Of a stretch of 64,000 bases of DNA, positions 61,560 to 64,000 are shown one piece after another. Each line of letters starts with the position of its first letter. The stretch's first letter is position 1. The translations under genes were made by a program, and so were the position numbers. A model generated the notes under the pieces. It made no database searches, was not told the origin of the DNA, and saw only the letters and a program-made list of their open reading frames with translations. The DNA comes from Pseudocercospora fijiensis CIRAD86 (taxonomy: Eukaryota > Ascomycota > Dothideomycetes > Mycosphaerellales > Mycosphaerellaceae): positions 621,616-685,615 of the forward strand of contig NW_006921533.1 of NCBI RefSeq assembly GCF_000340215.1, written 5' to 3'.

Positions 61560-64000
61560 TTATTAGTATTACCCCCTACTATAATAGCCGGCTTATTACG
61601 AAGCAACAACAACCGTGCTGCCGCTAGCAGCGCTAGCAACGACAACGCTAGTAGTATAGTGCCTACTAAAGGGCCTACTAAAGCACCTACTAGAGTGCCT
61701 CCTACCGAAGAGCCTGCTATAGGACCTGCTAAAGAAGAACCTATAATTCTAGGTAACGACCTAGAATTGCCTATCGACGACATTCTTAATAATATTGTTA
61801 ACCGTCGATATAGCTAACCGGCCTTTAGCCCCTAGCTAGTAGCGAGGCTTTAAGAAGCTACTTAAACTAGGCTTACTACCTTGCGTTAAGAACAACAGCT
61901 AAAGGATAATCTTCTCGAGATTCGCCGCCTCTAGGAATCTCTAATAACTACTGCTAAGCTAGCAGCAGGACCTTCTTTACTACCTATCTAAAAGAAGGAT
62001 GCTAAACTTAAGGACTATACTATATTTAACGGCTCTAGTCGAAAGCAGTATAACGACTACATTCGTAACTGTAAACTCAACTAGCGCAATATACTAAGAG
62101 CGCTACTAGACGACTATTCCTTAGTCGTACACGCTATACAGTACATCAATAGCGACCTAAAGCGTATATAGGATAACTATTTCGACTCCCTCGACGACTA
62201 GACCGCTATTTAGTAGCAGACCTACAAAACTATTATACTAGATGCCCTTAGAAACCCTATACTAAGGCAACAACATGCTTAGGACCTGTATCTTCGAGCT
62301 AAACAGAAGACTAATCAATCGGCTCGCTTATTTAAAGCCTATTTAAAAACCCTTAAAGACGACCTTCCGCCTAAGACTAATTCTATATAGATCTCCGAGA
62401 TACGCCTAAAACTTAGATAGGAGCTTATCCTCGAATTAGACCGTCGCCGTGTATTCGAACAAGCTAATCTAATACGCATTCAATTTATAGTCGAAGTAGA
62501 AATAGCCGAACGAGCTATTTAGCTCTAATAACGACTAGAATTAAGGATCCGACTAACTAGCACTAACCGTAGCAACCGTAGCCGCGGAGGAAACTAAGGT
62601 TCCTACTAGGACAACAATGCTGACAGTAGGAACAGTAACAACGACCGTAGAAGAGGCCGTAGCCGGCGGCTATATAGAGGAGGCCGCGATAGGGGCCGTA
62701 GAAGGGGCTCGTATCCCTATAGTACTAACCGCTTAACTAACAATAACAGCTATAGCAGTCTACTAACCGGATTGAAGTGCTTTAATTGTAACAGCACTAG
62801 CTATCTACTAGGCTAATGCGACAAACCTAAGGACTAGGCCCGAATTAATCGTACTTCCGCTAAATACCGAAAGCACCTCTTAGTAGCTAACGCTACCCCT
62901 ATAGGCTAACCTTCGAAAAAAGAGTAAGCGCCGCACTAACTATTAGCCTTATGCGGCGTAAGACTATCGATATTGTGCTAGCTATAATACGCTCCTACCT
63001 TGTATAGGATACGAAGGGCACTACCTATTAAACTAAGGTTATACTAGATCTAGGAAATTCAGTTAGTGCCCTTATTAGCTATCGCCTAGCTAAGCAATTA
63101 GACCTTCGACAACTGCCGAAGACTAACCTGCTAACCCTTGCTTGGTTTAATAACGCTCGGCACTTGACCTATAGGGCCTACTATGTTCCTATAGCTCTAA
63201 AGGACGACCTCGGAAATGAGCGCCTACTAGACTTTACTGCCTACGCAGTAGATATAGACAACCTATATAGAGGAGCCGCTATTGTTATTAGCAACCCTGT
63301 TCTCAAGTACTACGCTGTAGCTATAGACCTAGGCCTCTAGAAGTAGCGATTTAGAATCGCTAGGAAAGAGGACATTAAATACATTAATGTTAGCGAGTGT
63401 CCTAATAATATTAGGGTCCTGTTTATTAGCAACCTAACACTAGCCTCCGCCTTAGCTAATCCGACTGCCGACTTGCTCGGTAGTAATAACGATAAACCTA
63501 TGCCCCCTAATAATCCTAATTAGCTTGCTCGTATACTAGAGCCTATTCGAGAGACCTATATTAATGTATTCAAACATTATCTAGCATCGACACTGCCTAT
63601 ATTTAAGGAGACGGATTATAAGATTGACATTATAGAGGGCAAGGAGGTTCCTTTTAGCCCCCTCTATAACCTTAGTAAGCGAGAGCTTGCTATATTGCGT
63701 AAGTACCTAGAGGAAAACCTAGCTAATAGCCGCATTCGGTATAGTAACAGCCCTACTAGTGCCCCTATCCTGTTCGTACTAAAGAAGGATAGTAGCCTAC
63801 GCCTATATATCGACTATCGTAGGCTTAATGCTATTACTATTAAAGACCGCTGTCTACTCCCCCTTATTAATAAGACCCTCGATCGCCTTTCTAGGGCTTA
63901 CTACTACACTACACTAGACATTAAGGATGCGTACTATCGTATCCGCATTCGTAAGGGGGACGAATAGAAAACAGCCTTCCGTACTCGCTATAGCTATTTC
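61560..64000 (+). mobile_element. Element C, degenerate Ty3/gypsy gag-pol, cut by window end
   Basis: On the + strand a gag region begins near 61.56 kb with a Pro-rich repeat (PTKGPTKAPTRVPPTEEP). A nucleocapsid-type zinc knuckle lies at about 62.77-62.83 kb, where the expected CCHC His reads Tyr and one position is a stop, both explained by CA-to-TA or TGG-to-TAG change. A protease-like region is at about 63.04-63.2 kb. Reverse transcriptase starts at about 63.6 kb and has an unbroken 90-codon part at 63695-63967 (RKYLEENLANSRIRYSNSP, then RLYIDYRRLNAITIKDR and TLDIKDAYYRIRI). Just after it a TAG stands at the usual Trp. The element continues past 64000. Confidence 0.85.

Larger units (their letters stand above)
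47290..64000. repeat. RIP-mutated retrotransposon block
   Basis: From about 47,290 the sequence loses CpA and TpG and gains TpA. For example, bases 47761-47820 contain no CA, no TG, ten TA and five CG. Loss of CpA with CpG kept is the known signature of RIP in filamentous ascomycetes. Almost no frame exceeds 60 codons, because CAG, CAA and TGG have become stops. At least three gypsy-type elements can be followed through the stops (listed separately). The block extends beyond the window. Confidence 0.92.

Noticed and set aside
61529..61783. 84-codon Leu/Ala/Gly-rich - strand frame
   Set aside because: It is antisense to the Pro-rich gag repeat of element C.
1..64000. tRNA, rRNA, CRISPR or origin sequences
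   Set aside because: No B-box with a matching cloverleaf was seen, no rRNA-like sequence and no regularly spaced repeat arrays. CRISPR is not expected in a fungus.

Overview
The window looks like part of a chromosome of a filamentous ascomycete, most likely a dothideomycete. The evidence is the type of genes, the short introns (51-93 bases; one of 337 in a ribosomal protein gene), CTAA-type branch points, fungal start contexts (CACC/CAAC before ATG), and a repeat block carrying the CpA-to-TpA mutations typical of repeat-induced point mutation (RIP). Species is not determinable from the sequence alone. Intron positions, start codons and domain calls were read by eye and not tested by alignment.

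Positions 1 to about 47,290 are gene-rich euchromatin with nineteen supported protein genes, mostly housekeeping. In order: a GABA/choline-type permease (+), a phospholipase D without PX/PH domains (-), a membrane-anchored GH92 alpha-mannosidase (-), a mitochondrial-type thioredoxin-domain protein of the YyaL/SPATA20 family (-), a secreted CAP/PR-1 protein (-), a 3 kb stretch without a convincing gene, the importin-alpha exporter CSE1 (-), a 1,737-residue sacsin-like ATPase protein (+), the 25S rRNA methyltransferase RCM1 (+), a basic Ser/Pro-rich Cys-cluster protein (-), a two-Myb telobox protein resembling Teb1/Tay1 (+), a coiled-coil protein (-), the TIM23-complex subunit MGR2/Romo1 (-, four exons), a tail-anchored FHA protein of the SLMAP/PRO45/Far10 type (+), phosphoserine phosphatase SER2 (-), RPS9 (-) and RPL21 (+) head to head, ATG29 (+), a small NTF2-like hypothetical (+), and a manganese-type cation diffusion facilitator (+). 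No operon-like or secondary-metabolite logic links these genes. The tightest relationships are the shared divergent promoters RPS9/RPL21, CSE1/sacsin-like and MGR2/FHA.

From about 47,290 to the end (16.7 kb) the composition changes abruptly. CpA and TpG almost vanish, TpA is very frequent and CpG is kept, which is RIP rather than CpG decay. At least three degenerate Ty3/gypsy retrotransposons can still be read through the stop codons. Element A (-) has reverse transcriptase to chromodomain at about 48.3-51.2 kb and a separate gag-like frame at 51.7-54.4 kb. Element B (-), at about 55.56-60.9 kb, belongs to a different lineage and lacks a chromodomain. Element C (+), from about 61.56 kb, runs off the window in its reverse transcriptase. 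Internal patches escaped mutation on one or both strands.

I found no self-evident new biological system. The observations I consider most worth following are: a constant-polarity C-rich to G-rich switch inside several genes; an HExxHxxxxxHD zinc-protease-like signature at the end of the sacsin-like ATPase; one clear and one possible GC-AG intron; a possible in-frame intron in ATG29; and the strand-asymmetric RIP segment beside a 39-base palindrome.
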